Origin: Turritopsis dohrnii
Lineage: Eukaryota > Cnidaria > Hydrozoa > Anthoathecata > Oceaniidae
DNA length: 64,000 nucleotides
Assembly (NCBI GenBank): GCA_027922465.2
Contig: BQMF02000483.1
Location: 248,001 to 312,000, forward strand
Reading direction: 5' to 3'
A program made the translations under genes and the position numbers. The notes under the pieces are model-generated. The model did no database searches. It saw only the letters and a program-made list of their open reading frames with translations, and was not told the origin of the DNA. This document shows positions 45,201 through 59,600 of the stretch, one piece after another; position 1 is the first letter of the stretch, and the number at the start of each line of letters is the position of its first letter.

Positions 45201-46619
45201 TAATAAAAATTCACAAATTTTCACTGTCGTATTACTCTTATCCAGCATGTAAATTGAGAAGTAAAATAGAGGAAATTAACAAGGCTCAAACAAGAAGCAA
45301 AAGTGAAAATATTTCTTTAAGAAAAATGAAAGTTGTTAAGTTCAATTCCTCGGTCTTTATTAGCTTAATAATATAGACAATGAAGTTTGTTATGTTGTTG
45401 TTCGATTTAATAATTAGGCAAATATTCAACAATGAGTAATCAGAGTTATTCACGACAGACTGTTGTGACAAACTGATTTCGAAATTTGCCGTGGCATAAA
45501 AAAAATTCATAAGAAAACTCAAGGGAAGGAGAAAGTATTTTCACTTTTTCTCCTCTCAAGCCATTTGCAAAAACAGATCTTTTAGCTAGCTACACAAACG
45601 CATAAAGTGTGAAAATGATAACATGATTAATATAGTGTTTGTAGATCCAGTCATGGATTGTATGTATTGTATACATAGCCATTTGGGTTGGTGCTTTGAT
45701 TATTTTGATAATTTTTTGTATATATTGTTTTCTGAGTTACTGACTTGAATATTAATTTCCTTGTATAATTTTCCTTGAGTTGGTAACTCGTTAATTTTCA
45801 GTCAGAATTAGTAACTTTGAATCTGAATCTTAAAAGGATCTCAAGGTCTACTGAACTATTGAAAAAAATATTGCTTATCTTTAAAACAACTCTTTTCAGT
45901 TTTTTTAAAATGTTTTTTTGATTGTGAGATAATTTTTTGCATGCTTTAAAATTTTTTAAAAACCTTTTCTTCCTAATATTTTTTATCTCTATATATAGCA
46001 CCCAGAATTTTCCTCAAAAAATTCAAAAACACTTCACTATTTAAAAAATAAAAGATGTATAATAATGAAAGATAAAGAAGATGAAATAAAAGGGCTCTAG
46101 AAAGTTAATGAGTATTCCATTTAATAGATTAAATCAGTTGTGAATCGTTATATTTTAATACAATAGAATTTATTTCATTTTATTTCATTAAAAATCATTA
46201 GAAATATTTTGAATACAATAGGGACACTAATATTTAATTATTGTGAATCATTATGGTCCAAAATATGCCTTTACTCTGTTTGCTCTCAATCCCTGTACAG
46301 CATAAAATGTCCTCACATGATACTGCAATGGGAAATTTGACGCCAGAAATCTACATCACTACTAATTTTGGTATTTTGTTTACTTGGTAGATACTATTTA
46401 TCATCGATTCTTCATTTTGTTTGTTGTTTTACTGGTTAGTATTTTGTATGATGTCACAGATATTTCCAACTTATATACTAGATGAGCCATTATTCAAATG
46501 ATACACCACAACTGCAAATACGGTTAAATGAACTGACACTCAGAGTTGAAAAATGAATTCCAGTTAAAATCAATGCTGGATGGAGAATACGTTAATAGCA
46601 GTCCAAGTTAGTCCTGAAG
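42271..46619. other. Gene-poor AT-rich region
   Basis: No gene could be supported. A GC-rich island of about 150 bp at 43,870-44,025 stands out. It follows a short open stretch starting at 43,782 (MNFKDLFTYQLGKRKRKRK) that ends at a GTAAGT-like donor. That could be an orphan first exon, but no downstream exon was recognised. Confidence 0.35.
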
Positions 46620-46693
46620 TTATATACTTTTACAGTCTTTCAATAAAAATGCTCTACATTGCAGTGACTTTTTGATGATTTTGCTAACTGGGT
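46620..46693. repeat. Half copy of the CCCAGCGGGCAA MITE
   Basis: TCAATAAAAATGCTCTACAT, GCAGTGACTTTTTGATGATT and TTGCTAACTGGG match the right half of the copies at 19280 and 57802. Confidence 0.6.
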
Positions 46694-46868
46694 TACCTAT
46701 TATATATACAGCATTACGGTTGATCATTCATGTTTGTGTTACAAATTGATAAAAGATGATTGATAAATGCGTTGAAATATCTGTGTCAATGAATTACTTT
46801 AAAATTCAATTTTTAATTTTAATTTCTAATAGCTTTCACATTTTTGGTTGAGGAGAGTACTACACAGC

Positions 46869-47477
46869 TGTACTGCCAGTAATGGTCGCAATCACCAGTA
46901 AATGTCGCAATTAATTGCCAGTAAATGTCGCAATTTAACAGTAAAGTATGCAAAATCGCCAGTAGTAAGCGATTAGAATTTTCATTAGATTTAATTTTTT
47001 TTAACAATAAATGTTGTAATGTTTTTCAAAATCAGCAAATGTCACAAACTTACACAATGTGATTTTTGATCATAATAATGTGCAGGGTATGAAAAGGAAA
47101 GACTTGTTGCTTAAATCAATCGGTCAGGACTCACCTCTAGAGCATAGCATAGAGTAACTAGTAAAAAAAGTAAAAGCAACTTGCTATGTGAAACATAATG
47201 TTGAAAATTATAGCTGTCTTATTTTTATATGTTGCAATCTCTGTGACATGTCGTGTATGTCCATCAGCGCACTGTGCAATGAGTAGTAGGACATCTTGAT
47301 CAGAATAATCAGTGGCGAGTTCAAAACAAGGATGGAGAAGATATTGGTTAGAAATTGAAATTAAACAGTTGCGACATTTACTGTTGATTTTTAATTTCTT
47401 TACGACATTTACTGTTGCGACACTTACTGGCGATTTTGCGACATTTACTGACGATTGCGACATCTACGGGCTGTACA
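46869..47477. mobile_element. Element with AGTAAATGTCGCAA subterminal repeats
   Basis: TGTACTGCC and GGGCTGTACA ends are roughly inverted and flanked by ACAGC (46864-46868, 47478-47482). Several CAGTAAATGTCGCAA copies sit inside the left end and their complements inside the right. No transposase. The 5-bp duplication is tentative. Confidence 0.6.
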
Positions 47478-47624
47478 ACAGCTATCTCTAACATTTGATT
47501 AGTAAAAATGATTTTATACATAAAGAATAGGGAATTATAATAATAAATATATAATAAGAAAATAACAGAATGTTTTCGTTTGCATAACTATCAATGATGG
47601 TATAATTTTCTTGCCACTGTTGCC

Positions 47625-50600
47625 ATGGGATCTTCTGCATCTGGTCAACATGCTGTTTTTAAGTCACCTGATACTTTCCGAATAACAGATGAAAGGAAAG
47701 GTAAGGGACTTATTTCCCATATATATAAATTATTTTAGCTAATAACTTTGTTGCCTCTAATAAGTGCTCAGGCTGTACTATTAATTTTATCCATTATACA
47801 CTAACATTTGTATATCATATATACAGCTATCTTTCAATAAAGTTTTGGGTATACCACTTGATAATAAATAATGTTGCCAGATGATGACCTCTGGAATGTG
47901 TAGGTTGAAATATAATCAAATAAAATGAACCAACTTTTCTATCTCAGTTAGAAAATATGTTTGAGCTTCTGGTAACATTATTTATTATCTTGATATTTAT
48001 TTTAACTTCTGAAAATTATAAAATAAATCACATTAAATCAATCTAAGAGTTAATTCTGATAAACCTCGCTGGGTTCTTATTAGAGCACACATTAATTGCA
48101 AAATTCCACGTTTTTGGCTGCTATTTAAAAGAGCATGGCAATTTAAAGAAAACATAGGGCATGTACAGAATTCTGAATGTAGCTAGTTATTACATCTGAT
48201 TTGCTTTTGATTTGATTGTAAAATACCATGAAGCATGTGAAAAACATTAAGGAGTTTCATTGAAGAAAATTCTATATTCGATTATCTTTTTTACATTTCA
48301 TGGCTTTTCAAGAAGTTCAATAGAGCAACAGTTTTAAATGTTAAAACAGTTGCTATATTGAACTTCTTTATGAACTTTATGAAACATTTCATATTATACA
48401 TCATTTAGCTGTAAATAATGTTATTTTAAATTAAGTTGGTATGCCACTATTCAAAAAGAAACAAGGCAAAGAACTGAAGAAACTTCTAGCTGATAAACTA
48501 CGAATTGTAAGTATTCTAACACCTATTCCAGGCCTGGTCGTAAGATTTTAGACCCGCGTGCGATGGGTCGCACGTCTATATTTTCCAGGCGTGCCATTTT
48601 TTTTGCACGCCTTGTTATATTTTGGGCGTGCGTTTTTGTTTTAAGGAGTGCCATACGTATTAAGTCGTGCTATATCATTCTAAGACATGTTATGGCTTTT
48701 AAATGTCTCTAGTTACAAGAAATTGACTTAAGAAACACGAAAAAATAAAATTAACTCTTTTAGAATTCTATTACGTGGATAAAATTTTACGTATTGCATT
48801 TATTTTGAAGGTAAATCTCGTAGAAGAAAAGAATAAAGGTAAGACTCCATAGGAGAATTTAAAAAAGATGAAAATGTATGCATGCACGTTAAATTATATC
48901 CATGTAAAACATTAAAAATGAAAAGCTAACGAGAGTAACTTATTTATTAACGTTTGAATTTTAGGAATCATTTCTTGTATTATGATTGGGAACACTCAAT
49001 ACTTAACAGGGCGGTTTCTATCAACTTGGACGTCAAGGAGTAAATTGTTTTTAATTTCGAGCCATATGTGGAAACCGCTCTTAAAATTAACATCAACCTG
49101 TTGCAATCTTTTTTCTTCCGATCAATGAACAAATGTTTTATCGAGAAAGCACATGACGAAGAAAAATGAATTATGAAAAATCTTCCGATTAATAGAGGCA
49201 GATGTTCTAAAGGCTGGTTCTCACTAGCGTCGTAAGCCTTGCGACAGTTTTAAGGCTTGCGCTAGTGTGAATAAAAAAAATCAAGAAATCCTTCTTAAAC
49301 CTCAAAACTGTGTTTTAATGCTTACGATTGATATCAAAAAGTGCGAACCAGCCTTAAGAAAACGGAATAAGGAAAAATATAATTGATGTTGCAAAATTTT
49401 TTATTGAGAAATCTCGACATATTACATTCCGTTCTGTTTGATGATTCGAATCGTAAAACAAACGCTTATTTTTTTGCGATTCGTATCTTCTTTGCTTTTT
49501 TGATGTCGTATTTTACGAAACATTCTCTATACTCTCTTGAATGTCATATGTGCATACGTATAATGAAGGATGCTATAAAGTAAACCGAAGAAGTTATTAA
49601 ACAAACAGTAGCTGAAATTTGATGTAAGGCTAATTTATAGTCGATGCTAACAGATATTTTTGGAAAAATTTTTATAGCACGCCTAGTAAGATTAAGGCGT
49701 GCGATAGAGCGCACGTCTCTTTTTTTTAGGCGTGTGCCGAGGCGTGCGCGTGCGATCGCACGCCTCTCACGACCAGGCCTGTATTCTAAAGTACACCAAC
49801 TGATAGCCTTGTGGTAGAGTGCTTGCTTCCTGTTCGGGAGGTTGTAGGTTCAATCCCAGACCGAGTCTTGTAAGCGAAGTCACACTATAACAGTGTGAAT
49901 CACTCCTCTCTGCTCAGCACTCAGCAAGTAGAAATGATTCTAGGATGGTTGTCAGCCCAAATGGGGGCTTTAAATACTCTAGGACCTCCTTCGCAGGGAC
50001 CCTCATTGATAACAGTACCTTAAGGAACTGAAGAGGCTATCCTGGGTAAACATTCGTAAAATAAATAAAACTTTCTGACGGCATTGATAGTATGCAAGAA
50101 ATACTGATTGGTATACATACGGTCATGAAAATCAGCAAACCACATAGATATTTAAAAGTTCAGTGATGTTTTTTTAAAGTAGACGTTTGTCTTTCTATTT
50201 CCTTCTTCTGGGATGTAGGCTGAAGAAAAACCGGACTCTGTGTTTGACATATCAGAATGTGGATTGAATAAGGTATGTAAGATCTACTGACATTTTCTGC
50301 AATATTTAGCTAGACTTAACAAGGGGAAATACATCATTCAGAGCTTGTTGACTGTCACTGTAGTTAATCCGGGGAATTTATTTTAGGTGCCCGATGGTGT
50401 ATTTGCTAAGTGCAAAGTTTTTCAGAAGCAAGTATGTGTTTTTATGTTGGTGTCTGTATAGTTTCAGCATGGTGGTTCTTCTGTAAATTATTTTTCTTTC
50501 AAAGAATGATATTGAGTTGATCAAGCATTTGTTAATAAGACATGGTAGTTCTCCTACTGAACCACATATATTTCCAATCATGAACTTCTTTCAAGAAACT

Positions 50601-53600
50601 TTCAGTTTGAACTTCCAAAACAAAATCTTAGCCACCCTTTATATAACAGTTCCAGGATGTGCGTAACCATGGTTTTTTTTACTATTCACATTTAGAAGTT
50701 GTTTTCTGATTTGTTTTCTAAAGGCATTACTTTTACAACATAATCTACTTGAAGATCTAAAACATGGTGGAAATTTGTCAGACCTTGCAGGGCTGTTGGT
50801 AATTTGTTTTTTTGTTGTTGTTGTTTCTTTTTGTTTTGAGAACTAGCAGACTTGTAAAATAACATATTTTGTTATTTGTTATGTCCACAACAATTGTAGT
50901 TTGTCAATGTTTGCAAATACAGGCATGCTCATACTATGTGCATTCTTTTTTCAGCAGGGTATTGACTTCACGTGATCAAAATCACAAAAAGTTTCTAGTT
51001 AAAAAAAGCATTTAATACACCGTTTACACAAGCAGAGACGCCAATGTTGAAATATGAAATGTGTGTGATATTTATAACCAGCAGTTTTGGTTGGCATATG
51101 AGAGAACTTTTTGAAATTTTATACTTTGTATTGCAATGCACTAAGCAATTGCTGGAAACAGTATTAAAAGTAGCAAAGTGAAGATTTGAAAAAGCTACTT
51201 AAATATTCCACAAACTTTTTATTCCAGATAAGGAATTTTAAAAAATTCATTTAGAAAAATGTGTGTCACACACTCAAGGTGTGTGAGTTGACATTTGTAT
51301 ATACTACAGCAAATTTTTATGGATTCATGAGTCAAGTTACAAAAAGTAGAAGCTATTATTGATATAGAATTCTGTTATTTTTACGGTTTCAATGTAAAAA
51401 TCAGATAAAACTAAAAACTAAAAAGTAAGATAACAATTTTCATTCATTTTCGTTTTCTATTGCTTTTCTTGAAGCATTGATGAAATGTTTCAACACCAGG
51501 CGTGTCTTTGAAATACCATTTCTTATTGAAATTCTTCATGTACTATACTTCTATATGAAAGAGTACACATGCCAACAACTTCGGCAATAATCCATTTTAG
51601 AAAATATTGTTTTGTAAACACCCAAAATAAAAACGCTTATGTTTTAACTACTTAATGTCTAAAATCGAGACGTTTTTCAAATCAATGTTTTCAAAGGAAT
51701 CCTAATGTTTTTGAACCTTTGTAGTATGTTTGAAAATTTGTACTGGGTGTGGCATTGATAAAATGTCATAAATGACAACAGACACCAGTCAGGACAGTTT
51801 AGCAGATCAAAAAACAAAACGACAAATCCTTTGACAAATCCATATATTGACTAGCTTTCGGAGGAGTCTCCCTCCATGCTCACGTCTACTGTTATATAAA
51901 ATTTTTTTTACACGTTTCAGATTAAATAAGTTAAGATAAGCAGTCCCTTATCTAAACTTTTCAAGGAAAACTTACGTCATTGTAATTTACGTATAGTTTT
52001 TAAGTTGTCTAACTGCATTAATACTTTTTTTCAATTTAAGGATAAAATTCCCAAGTTTTTGAGATCAGGTCTCGTTTATTGTTATAAGTGTTCTGGCTGC
52101 AATGTCAGATATTACGGCAAGACCAAATGCCACTTCAAAGTTAGAGCCTGTGAACACCTAGGAATTTCTCATCTCACCGGTAAGAGCGTCAAGGCTAGCT
52201 TGTACAATACGACAGCCATTAAGGACCATTTCTTAGTTTGCAATCACTCTCCATCACTAGACGATTTCTCTATTCTTTGTTCCAAAAGTAATGATTTCAG
52301 ATTAACTTTGATGGACAGCCTTTTGATAAACCGTGATAAACCTGCTCTCAATAGAGCCATCCAATCAATGCCTTTAGAATTATTCTAGGATATATCTAAT
52401 TTGACACGGTATTGTAACTTTATTAAACTGAAACATGTAAAAAAATTTTATATAACAGTAGACGTGAGCATGGAGGGAGACTCCTCCGAAAGCTAGTCAA
52501 TATATGGATTTGTCAAAGGATTTGTCGTTTTGTTTTTTGATCTGATAAAATGTCAGTTTTTCCTATCTCTTTAACAAATGAACCAAATTTATTGTATGAT
52601 GCATCAAAATTTAAGTTAATAGATTCTCTTTACATTAAAATTAAGTTTGCTCCTAGAAACCTTGTAGTTTTCAAGAAATATTTTAAAACATTGGACTTTT
52701 TTTGGTGCACCCAGTACAAAACTATTATTATTTGTGTCACATAGAGCCCAGAAGACCAGAAGAAGCAGCAGTTACTAAACTAAATTACAAGCGTTTTAAT
52801 GATTTTTCATCGTTATGTTTTTCAGATCTTAGATTTAAGTAACAATTGCTTGTCTTCTCTAACGAAAGGAATTAAATCTCTGGTAAACTTACAGGTATTC
52901 AGTTTGTTTGTTATTCTCAACACTAAATGCAAAATTTATTTGATATATACTCTGATTTATACAGTTTGATCACAGAGGACAGTTACAGTTTGCATGAAAA
53001 GTGCAATTTTTAACGACATTGAAATTCTTAAAACCAGTTTGCCTGTCTTCTTTTCAGAAGCTTGATGTTTCCCATAACAAAATAAAGAAGTTACCTGAAG
53101 AAATTGGAAGTCTAACTGAATTACAAGTTCTAAACTTATCAAGTAAGAAACAGCTACATGTTTAGGCATGTGTATGATTTCTTGTGTAATTCTAGTATAA
53201 TTTCAGAATTAGTTTGAGCTCGTGTTTATGGATGTTGACTGTTGACTGTAACTTCCATCAAAGTATAGTTCAGGGATTTTTCCAAGCACATTTCAACTAC
53301 CGTTTACCGGTAGTTGAAACTCAATCGTTCATTGTCAATTAAACATTCTTTAACTCTTTAGTGTGTAGTACTTACAAAACATGTTTTGAGAGAGTAAACA
53401 ACAACAAAAGACATCTCATGATATTCTGCAGGTCATGCTTTAGTTCCCAATGAGTGCAAAGGATCAATTTAATTATAATACAACAAAAAAACATAGATAT
53501 TACCAAAGCTTATATGTTCGCCATAAATGCGATCTCAATCTTTTTTTACGTTTAATATTCAAACTTGGAAACGAAAAATTATTGTTGCTGGTAAGGGAGA

Positions 53601-56600
53601 AGGACTTAAAAACATTTTCAACTATTTATACAAAGCAAAACATGCTCAACTTAGATTATTCAATTGACAAGATAGCTTAGGTATATTAGGCCATTATTCA
53701 CCAAATATTCTGTTGCTAGGGGGAACAACCACTGTTGCTAAGGTAATTTTAAAATTTCCTTTGTTATACGAATTCAATTCTTCACCTAACGAAATGTGAA
53801 AACAAAAGTGGTACCAGTAGGACTCGCTTTCATGTTATTCAATGAAATTAAGAACATCTTTCTTTCCAACTCCCTGGTTACAATAACTGCTTTATATTCA
53901 ATTTTGAATGAAACAGCCATCTAAGTATAGTAGCATGAGGAACACTCATACGAATCCACACGTGCAATTGATCACACATCTAAATGTCTTGTGCGTGTGT
54001 GGCCACGTGATATCGCACGCATCTCGTGGCAAGGCCTGTTCGTGGACCTTAAAATCTCTAAAATTGCGGAGCTTTCAGATGCTTTGCCCACCTAGGACCC
54101 CACCAAGCTCTGCACTGGACTGTAAAACTCAATCTTCTCTACCGAAAACGGTAGTAACCAAAAGTGCTTGGAAAAATCCCTGTAGTTATGATTAAAGAAA
54201 ACTGAAAGCTCCTCTGACATTATTATAAAGACGTTCTATCCAACAAACTTTCTATTTTATTAGTCTATAATTTGTATTGATTTTCTTCTCAATTTTTCTC
54301 ATATTTTGAAGCCATGATTCTATGTTAGGTAATGCATTGTCTGGACTACCAGCAACTATAAAGCACCTTCAAAAAGTGCAAAATTTGGACATTTCACAGA
54401 ACAAATACTTGACAAACTTGCCTGCTAATTTGTGTTTTATGCAAAGCTTGACAGTAAGTAATTTGTTCAAAGCAATTGTGTAGACATGATGGATGGTTGA
54501 TTTTTATGTTTCTGTATTGTTGGTTGCATTGATAGTTGTCATTGTCAGCATTGAATCTCATTAGTAAGCACATAATTTGGCTTCAGAGGTTGTTTGAATT
54601 TCAAGCCGGATTTGTTTAAGCTTGTTTATTATTACTTAGTCATTTATCTGAAATCAAGAAATCTAAACATGTTATTAAACTCCATCAATCTGTTTTTTTA
54701 AAGAGCTTTTCACACTTTTCATTAACCAAATTTCACTAATTAAATAGTTCATTATCTCTGTTCCAGGAGTTTTCATTTGATCAGGACCGCATTACTTACC
54801 CTGCCAAAGGTTGGTAATTTCCTGAAGTCATTCTGTTAAAATCATGTCTATTTCCACTACGAAACTTGAACAATGCTATTTTCTTGAGAAATTTCTTTTT
54901 CTTTTTAAGGATAAAGATAGGATTAAGATATCACATAATTTTATTATCACTTAAATTTGCTTAATTTTCCACCAAATAGAAATTACACAACAAGGTATAC
55001 AAGAAATCATCCGTTGGTTTAAAAAACGTAAGTAAATATCAGATGTCTGTTGTCACCGGGAATTTTGTGCATTTGAAAGTTTTGAACCATAGTGATATAG
55101 TGGAACCTCTGATTCCCTTTTGGGAGACCCAGTGTGGTGGTTTGTTGGCTGTTTTTTTATAGTGCCGATTTGATCATTACTGGAGGTTCCACTGCATTAT
55201 GTTATTAGCATAAAGTAAAAATTTCTGTTGCTATTACTACTTCTCGTGTGTTTCATTTGGAACCATTTTAATTATTTTTCTGTTTAGTGAAAGGAAATGA
55301 GTTTATGTATGATGATGTTCCTGATGCAGCCGGTATCATTCATTCGCTTTTGTTCATTTCATTACAAGTTGTATTTTATCAGTTATGAAGTTTGAAAAAG
55401 ACTTTCTTGTTTTCTGTAGTAGCTCCGTCTAGTCCTACCAAAGGGCAAGCATCTATTGGTGATGACGAGTTTGAGGTAGGAGGAAGTCCACTTATGTTGG
55501 TAGTGAAAGTGAACATTTAGCCATCCCATTTAAGACTAACCCAAATTGAACACTTAGCCATCTCATTTAAGCCTGACTCTAATTGATTACAGGTCAGTTT
55601 ACACCAGCTCTTAATGGCATTATTATAAAATTCACAATCAACCTCTCACAAACTAACACTTCCCCTTCCGACAGTCATGAAAATCAACACTGTTAAGAGC
55701 CATCATAATAGGGCTGGATTTTCTTTATTTTTCAACTATATCATTTTTCTGGATTAGGAAGCAATTATCGAACGTGAAAGACAACGTGAAAAACAGACAC
55801 AAGAAAGACTTCGACTCCAACAAGAAATTCTAGATTCACAAACTGAAAATGCTAAATTATTGATAAATGCGCAACAACAACGAGGTCAAATTCTTTCTGA
55901 AATAGAAAAGGCAAGAAAGTGTTTTGTGATGGAGCTTTGTATGGCCAATGTTTAGTAGTGGCATTTACACAAGTTGTTTATATTCAGAATGAAAAAGAGG
56001 TCCAAATAGCATTGGCTGAAAAGTTCAACAGTGATAACCAAGAACGAGCCAAGCTATTGGAGCAGCTGTATCTAGGTCAGTAAATTGTCCTTATAATTTT
56101 TTTCGTAGAATTATTTGGAAAAAACGTTAATATGCGTATTTAGCCCAATGTTTTTTATTATGTTTATCTTATGTTCTTGTTTTAGAAGAAAACCATTTAG
56201 ATGAAACTGTTCAATTTGTTCTTCAAATGTCTGAAAGGTACTTCTTCTGTTTGATTTTTAATCAACTACACAAGCGGCAAAGGTGGTGAACATCAGTATT
56301 ACATCCAAGATGAAAAAGATAACAAATGATATTAGTATTTAGATTTGCATGTATATTTTCCTTCTAATTCATATTGCTTAAACGCCATCTTGAATGTTTC
56401 AACTGTCTGTCTTCTGTGCTGGTAGCCCACATGTATAACAATAAGTGCAAGTGTTTTTGTTGAGCTATTTTTTTTGTTTTACTAGAGCAAAGAGGACAGA
56501 AGAACTGTTAGAAGAAATGGAACTAGAACAGTAATGCAATTTTCTCATAGAGGCTTTCAGATTGCAAGATTTTTTTAAAGCGAATTGGTATCTTGGTCAG

Positions 56601-59600
56601 CTCTTTGATTGCTTTTCCAGTTCATTTTCATTAATATCACAATACTAAGATACTAAGAAAAGAAACAAACATGTTTTCAGCCATGGAATTGCTACAATTT
56701 TTAATGCATTTATAAGCATAAAAAGCTCAAAATAGGAGAAAAAAGTATCTGATCAAATGAAGTGGGTTGTTCTGAAATTTCTAAAAAGATTCCGAAATTT
56801 CTTGACACCAATCAAGAATATTGAATTATGCATAATTTGATGAGGAAAGGGTAGTTCAGCATTGGGTGTATTAGTATAGATCCATTAATAACATTTTCTC
56901 AAATTACCTAAACAATGATCGAGAACAATTCAATTATTAGATCTCGTATCGATGCACTTGTTCAAATTACACAAGAGGAAACTGAAAGATTACGAAAACA
57001 AGAAATGATTGGTGAGTACATTGTGGAAAATGACTAAACAATATAAGTGGAGGACTTGATGTTTTTTCGGAATGGCTTCATTTTACTGCCTGCCTAACGA
57101 GGTCATTCTAATAGAGAATTATCAAGCCAGCAGAGCGGCCTGGTTCAGTTCACTTGGCTGATTATAAAAGTAAAATGATTATCATTGATTATCACTATTA
57201 ATTTGTTTAATTAATTGAATTGCAGTTCAGTTTCTTCATGTGAACATCCCCAACTAGTAGTGGTAGTGGATTCCTTTCATGGGAAGAAATCTTTTTCAAA
57301 TCATTTAACATAAGCTCTCAGTTGCTATCATTTGTTCCTAAAGAAAAGATTTTCATACTTTCCTGTAACTGAGCTTAAAGATCAGTTTGGTTGCAGCAGT
57401 ACTTTAATTCAATTCCAGGAAAATCTGTTGCAAGTTACTAGGTTTCTCTGAGCTAAATGTGTTTCAGTGTTGTGTGAGATATGTAAGTGAAATCTATTTT
57501 GACAGAGGCAATGAGTTATGTATTGAACGAAATGAAGCAATCAGAACAACGATGGAATGAGTACGAAGCCCAGCGACAGGAATCATGGAGAAAGTCTATA
57601 AAAAGGTAATTTTTAAGCATGAAAAACTGTAACATTTTCAATAAAAAAGAAAACATTCAACTATCAGTCACAAGCGAACTGCTGTACTCTTCAAAAACCT
57701 TTTAAACAAGCACCATGCTCTTAAAATCTTCCTTGTTGGTGTAGCGCTTAATCTAGGGTGGCATTTAATAAAATAATAACAGTATACTTGCACTGCAACA
57801 TCCCACTGGGCAAGTTTTCTGAAAAATCACTGCAAAGGAGTGCATTGTTATGGAAACATACGTACTATTTCAATAAAAATGTTCTTTGTTGCAGCGACTT
57901 TTGTGCAATTTTGCCCACTGGGATAGTACTGGTTAAAAACATGATAATAATAATCACCAATCAAAGTTATGTAGTAGTTTGTATTTATGGTAAAGATATT
58001 GTCATAATTGTCTTTGATGTTGTTATGATTTTTGTTTTCGTTTGTTACACAAACTCATTCGTCGTAATATTTCCTGTCAAGGTTTTAGTGTTAATTTCTT
58101 GAACCTGCCATACCAACCTGGATATGTTTGCGTTTTTTTGGTTTAGTACTAATGAAAATAACGAGGGATTGGAGCAAGTATTAAAGCAGAAAGACAAGGA
58201 GCAACATGATCTTATCCAACAAATTATGAATGAGGTGACAAACCTGTCTACAATCAGACTGGATTAATCACTGGCCGAACTGCAGTAACTATTGTATTGA
58301 ATAATCCTTGTTGGTTTATTGTAGGAGGAAAAGCAAAAAGCAGCATTTCAAATCATGCAGTTCCAAAAAGATGCAAAATTGAATCGTATCAAAAAACAGG
58401 TAATTGGTGTTTACTTTTGTCAAGACATCGGCTTCATGCCCCAGTATTGTAATAAAAGTGACACACTCCCCATATGACTTTTTCCAAACAAAGTGAAAGT
58501 TATAGATGAGAATGAAAGATTGGATGACATGTAAGTGTCAATCCGAAAAGAAATTTTACGCATCATTTTCTTTTACTTTATCTTATTGAACATTTTTATT
58601 GAGCAGTTGTCATAAGGTAATTCTTCACTCAGGTTGATATGATCGAAGCGGAACTTGCAAGATTATCGCTACTGGAACTGCAGAAGCAAAAGGAGCGCAA
58701 CGATCAGGAAGTGGTAAATAGCAATGTTATTTCTTTATCCCTTATTTGTTTTTAGTTACATGTTCTCCTTCCATTTCAATTTTTGCTACACCCAAACTAA
58801 GAAAAACATTAATAAAGAGGGCCAAACCAACATTTTAATGTGATATTCTTTAAAGGTCATATCCCACCACTCTTACATTCTTTGAGGAATGAATGAAGTT
58901 TTGATAGGACCTAGAGTATACCGGTTGAGTTGATTAGAAATAATTCATGTTCAATTCTTTTAGAATGCTCTTGCTGAGATGCGTATTCAAACAGCTGTTC
59001 TCCTCACGCAGTTGATCGACGAACAAGAAAAGAGAGAGCAAAGGCTGAAAGAAACAATCGTATGTTATGAGTAAAATACCAATGTTTAACCCGCCCCTTC
59101 CCTGCCCAGTAACAAACTGTAATAGATGTAGAGTGATATACCTTTGTACATCCAAGTGCTCACATCCATATACTGTGTATAACGTGTTGCATACGTCATA
59201 CGTCACAGTGTAATACGTTGTTATTGTTATACTTAAACCAGTCGTATTACAGTATGTCGTAATTGGATGTATGACTATACTCCGGAGAAAATTGAATTAT
59301 GGACTGGAATTTATTTATTTATTTATTTATTCATTTATTTATTTATTCTGATGTGTTTTAGTCGGAAATGGAGGAGAAACGAGAGGATGACGCCAAGGAC
59401 TATTGGTTGATTCAATTTCAGCGTTTGCTTGAAAGCAAACCGCAAGTTCTGGTTGATGACGTAAGTATTGATTGGTGCAAGTCCAGCCTGATTGCAACCT
59501 GACTAGAATTGATAGAGGAACTTCTTCAATATATTCATTTTGTTTTGTTTTTGTTTTTTTAAGGAAAATCGATTGGATATGTTTGTGGTTGAAATTCTTC

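Noticed and set aside
49797..49870. Possible functional tRNA gene
   Set aside because: Boxes A and B are present, but the acceptor stem does not pair and a SINE body with an AAAT tail follows.
52005..52388. Extra LRSAM1 coding exon
   Set aside because: It encodes a GIY-YIG nuclease end, sits between inverted terminal repeats with a target duplication, and LRSAM1 exons join in phase without it.
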